The position numbers and the translations under genes were made by a program. From positions 15,335,013-15,399,012 of the forward strand of contig CM073324.1 of assembly GCA_037043015.1 (NCBI GenBank): DNA of 64,000 bases. The letters run 5' to 3'. Below the pieces are notes generated by a model, which did not search any database, was not told the origin of the DNA, and saw nothing but the letters and a program-made list of their open reading frames with translations. Source of the stretch: Bryum argenteum. Lineage: Eukaryota; Streptophyta; Bryopsida; Bryales; Bryaceae. Shown here piece by piece: positions 63,147-64,000 of this stretch (within the stretch, counting starts at the first letter, position 1; each line of letters begins with the position of its first letter).

Positions 63147-64000
63147 CTCTTTCCTCTACGTGATATTTTGTTGGTAATATGATTCACGCTTGTTGCCATA
63201 CAATATGGGTGTTGTCTTATTAGTCGTGAGTCTAAATTATGGTTATATAGAATGGAGAAGTCTATCGCTGGTTTGCACAGCTCCGTTTGGTATTCCGCGG
63301 GAAGCCACGCACATATGGTAGCGATGCTCATAAGGTGGCATATGCCCTATCTTATATATCAGGGGCTGCGCAAAATTGGGCCATGCCTCTACTCCAAGCA
63401 CTTGATGAGGGGCACGAACACACACGACGAAGAATTGATCCCCGGGACTAGCATGGATACCGGACCTAACATTCATACACTAGCCATGTACATAGTAATG
63501 ATATTTGTTATTTTTGCGTAACGGTGCATACACTCTACGCTAGTATCCTCTTCATTTTGAAAGCACCACAATTAAAATGTATGCATTAATAGTCTCACTT
63601 TGATTGTAAAAAGTTGAGCTTGGTGACCAAATTTTGAGTGAAGAAGTACGTGACGTAGTTTAGGGTTTGCGTCCGACGTAAGTACATCTTCGTCGTTCAC
63701 GTTGCAGAGGCGAAATCTCACAAGAGAAGCTATAAAGGTGGGGCGAATGAAAACCGTCGTGGCCGATTGTGCGTCCAAATGGAAGGGAAAGCGTGATTTC
63801 AGAAGTGGCTGCTCGCCATTGGACGGATGCCAAGTTCACACCACCATGCAACCTGGGACCGATCGATGCCGTTGCTTCCTCGATGCCAAAAGGACAGATG
63901 GTGCCAGGAAAACCAGAAGGTGCTGTCTCGCTCCTCAGCATCTCGATCGCGTGCTACGCAATTCACCCAATTCCGCTCGCTTCCTAAGAACTAGGAATTT
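63147..64000. other. window end, no certain gene
   Basis: 63,660-63,990 is GC-balanced and open on both strands. It could be the start of a gene that leaves the window, but I recognise no domain. Confidence 0.35.

Overview
This is nuclear DNA of a land plant. It has spliced genes with short GT-AG introns, an RNA-dependent RNA polymerase, an R2R3-MYB factor, a phytocystatin and two germin-like proteins. These GC-richer genes sit in a very AT-rich, transposon-loaded background. Gene style and transposon families suggest a non-flowering plant, with a moss or other bryophyte as my best guess. That is inference; no rRNA or organellar marker settles it.

Layout. 2.0-6.6 kb holds a complete seven-exon RDR gene. 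8.7-10.1 kb holds a three-exon phytocystatin whose introns carry a minisatellite and a near-perfect foldback. 10-22 kb is almost gene-free: two diverged copies of a ~0.9 kb dispersed repeat, a broken protein-kinase-like gene, a compact GC-rich hairpin and a pyrimidine minisatellite. 22.6-23.8 kb is an R2R3-MYB gene on the minus strand. 25-38 kb is repeat territory: TTAA-ended MITEs, a PIF/Harbinger transposase remnant, nested Tourist-like MITEs and (AT)n arrays. 38.6-40.2 and 57.5-59.1 kb are two copies of one segmental duplication, each carrying an intact germin-like gene. 54-57 kb is a decayed LINE, and 62.8-63.1 kb is a chromovirus (Ty3/gypsy) chromodomain end.

The most striking object is a candidate ~11.7 kb composite DNA transposon at 41,459-53,179. 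Its ends are a 26-bp perfect inverted repeat, flanked by a possible CACC target duplication. On the minus strand it carries a multi-exon transposase-like gene with the motif blocks DFAENY, SDD, SDGCAGQFKG and GSGHGKGEWDGAGA. On the plus strand it carries a basic protein joined to a coiled-coil/RING-like protein, a protein with a 12-residue tandem repeat, and a pre-SET/SET/post-SET histone methyltransferase. Three spacers inside it are very dense in the word GTAC. It lies between two half-MITE ends, so it either jumped into a MITE or is the long parent of that MITE family. Frameshifts and a mutated splice donor suggest this copy is decaying.

A second system is a family of TTAA-bounded elements (21.4, 25.1, 29.5 and 60.8 kb, plus a solo end at 34.1 kb) sharing one terminal consensus, which looks piggyBac-like.

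All coordinates were read by eye; family names rest on recognised motifs, not on a search.
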